Shown one piece after another: positions 5,482-6,532 of a stretch of 6,532 nucleotides of DNA. The notes below the pieces were generated by a model. The model was given only the letters and a program-made list of their open reading frames with translations, searched no databases and was not told the DNA's origin. Source of the stretch: Fimbriimonadaceae bacterium (GTDB lineage: Bacteria > Armatimonadota > Fimbriimonadia > Fimbriimonadales > Fimbriimonadaceae); the NCBI GenBank assembly GCA_014380605.1, contig JACMJO010000344.1:1-6532 (forward strand). The letters run 5' to 3'. Every line of letters begins with the position of its first letter. Position 1 is the first letter of the stretch. A program made the translations under genes and the position numbers.

Positions 5482-6532
5482 AACCGCGCGTCTGAGGCAA
5501 GGTTCGTGAGTACCGGCAAGGTACACGACTGTTGGCTTGAGCCGCCCGTCGTTCCGGAATCGCCCCGTCTCATCTTGTTGAACACCTGCCATCCGAATTC
5601 AAGGATGGGAAGTTGGTTCGAGCGTTGCTCGGCAAGCACACGAATCATCGACTTGGTAAACAAGCCCACGTTCTTCCCATTCTGAATGTAAGCCTGAACG
5701 TTTGCTCCCGGGATGCTAGCCTGCATCTGAGAAAGCTGGCCAATCATCGGAACCTCTGCGCCAAAGTAGCGGCCATTGGTGATCGTTCGGTGCACCTGAA
5801 AGAAGGAGAAGACCTTTGCTCCCTTGGCAAGAAATTGATTGAACAACTCGCTCTTTGCAACCATGGTGACACTATCCATGACGTTCTCAGAATCAACGCC
5901 AGCCATGAAGTCTTTGCCGCCGATGTTCGTGCCAACGCCGCTGAAGTAGATCAGCACAGTAGCGTTCTCATCAACTCGCTGGGCAAGGGCCTCGGCCGAC
6001 TTTCTGATCTGTTCGGCGGTAGCGTTAAGAACTAGGTCGATGTTTTGCTCTGAGTAACCGGCATTGGCGACCAACGCCTCTCGCAACTGCTGGGCGTCAT
6101 CAGCAGCAAAGGGAAGAGCCATGTCCTTCATCCGGGAATCGCCGTTACCGATAATCAAGGCGAACTTTGTCTCGATGACCGGCACGGGGCCTACAATCGG
6201 ATTGAGGCTAATTCCTGGATTGATCCCTCCAGGACCGACTCTTGTAGGGTCGGCAGGTTTGCCCGGGTCGGTCTTGGGGATCACTTTGACTGGTACGGTG
6301 TTCGTGTTGCCGCCAGCCATGCCGTCGATCGCCGCCTTCTCTTCGGGCGAAACGACCTCGTTATCTACCCGGAACGTGGCTTTGCCGCCGATCTGGGAGT
6401 ATTTCGCCTCCAGGGCTTGCCGCTTCGCAGTTTCGCCTAGAGTTGTGTAAATTGAGTTCAGGAAGTGGAACGTCTCGCGGCTAGTCTGTCCTTTTTCCAG
6501 CAGCATTTCGAATTCGCTGGCAGCTTGAGACA
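5478..6532 (-). CDS. Caspase-fold (peptidase C14-like) protein lacking both catalytic residues, C-terminal part; N-terminus beyond the right edge
   Basis: Residue numbers here count from the in-frame ATG at 6506. The frame stays open to the window edge (SQAASEFE precedes that Met), so the true start is probably outside. Residues 1-40 look like the end of a TPR-type helical repeat (NSIYTTLGE, KRQALEAKY). A Pro/Gly-rich linker follows (about 65-112), then a caspase-like domain: strand KFALIIGN (114-121), AADDAQQLREAL (134-145) and strand VLIYFSG (184-190). In active C14 proteins the next motif is SGHG; here it is SGVG (Val191). The strand ending in Asp-x-Cys-Arg/His is here KVFSFFQVHR (231-240), with His239 in the Cys place and Gln237 in the Asp place. 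Both catalytic residues are thus replaced, while the frame is intact through about 100 further residues, ending with a Ser/Gly-rich stretch and a single Cys328. It is read as a pseudo-caspase with a binding or scaffold role; its partners are unknown. Confidence 0.85.
   Translation of the reverse strand, partial: SQAASEFEMLLEKGQTSRETFHFLNSIYTTLGETAKRQALEAKYSQIGGKATFRVDNEVVSPEEKAAIDGMAGGNTNTVPVKVIPKTDPGKPADPTRVGPGGINPGISLNPIVGPVPVIETKFALIIGNGDSRMKDMALPFAADDAQQLREALVANAGYSEQNIDLVLNATAEQIRKSAEALAQRVDENATVLIYFSGVGTNIGGKDFMAGVDSENVMDSVTMVAKSELFNQFLAKGAKVFSFFQVHRTITNGRYFGAEVPMIGQLSQMQASIPGANVQAYIQNGKNVGLFTKSMIRVLAEQRSNQLPILEFGWQVFNKMRRGDSGTTGGSSQQSCTLPVLTNLASDARF

Noticed and set aside
5613..6035. 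Plus-strand open frame of 140 codons opposite the caspase-fold gene
   Set aside because: The minus frame has strong caspase-fold features across the same bases; the plus product has no recognisable domain.
6235..6253. Small hairpin CCGAC-9 bases-GTCGG
   Set aside because: A five-base stem without a T run, lying inside the Pro/Gly-rich linker codons of the caspase-fold gene; not a convincing terminator or regulator.

Overview
The window is a compact bacterial chromosome segment. It has six protein-coding genes on two strands and almost no non-coding DNA; the longest gap is about 70 bases. Base composition looks moderately GC-rich by eye. The gene families are a PilB/GspE-type ATPase, DMT transporter, secreted alpha/beta hydrolase, GrpE, GlmM, type III pantothenate kinase and a TPR plus caspase-fold protein. 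Together they suggest a free-living, peptidoglycan-containing bacterium. Several starts lack a Shine-Dalgarno sequence, and the family mix would suit a poorly sampled phylum such as Armatimonadota (Fimbriimonadia-like), but this placement is a weak inference. I see no RNA gene, CRISPR array, insertion sequence, phage remnant or clear terminator.

Layout. Bases 1-536 (minus strand) hold the 5' part of a short PilB/GspE-family secretion or pilus ATPase that runs off the left edge just before its Walker A motif. Bases 537-606 are a divergent control region: a good sigma70-type promoter drives the minus-strand ATPase, and its -35 overlaps a possible extended -10 for the plus-strand genes. A five-gene plus-strand block follows: an EamA/DMT transporter (607-1512), a probable exported alpha/beta hydrolase with an unassigned N-terminal region (1529-2812), grpE (2827-3369), glmM (3366-4736) and coaX (4720-5481). 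The last three are packed by overlaps of 4 and 17 bases. Bases 5478-6532 (minus strand) hold the C-terminal part of a TPR-caspase-fold protein that meets coaX tail to tail with a 4-base overlap.

How the genes fit together. grpE-glmM-coaX looks like a translationally coupled housekeeping cluster covering DnaK nucleotide exchange, the UDP-GlcNAc branch of wall synthesis and the first step of CoA synthesis. The transporter and hydrolase upstream are on the same strand with gaps of only 14-16 bases and may be co-transcribed, although each has its own -10-like hexamer close to its start. The most unusual gene is the right-hand caspase-fold protein: both positions expected to hold the catalytic His and Cys are substituted, so it appears to be a pseudo-caspase.
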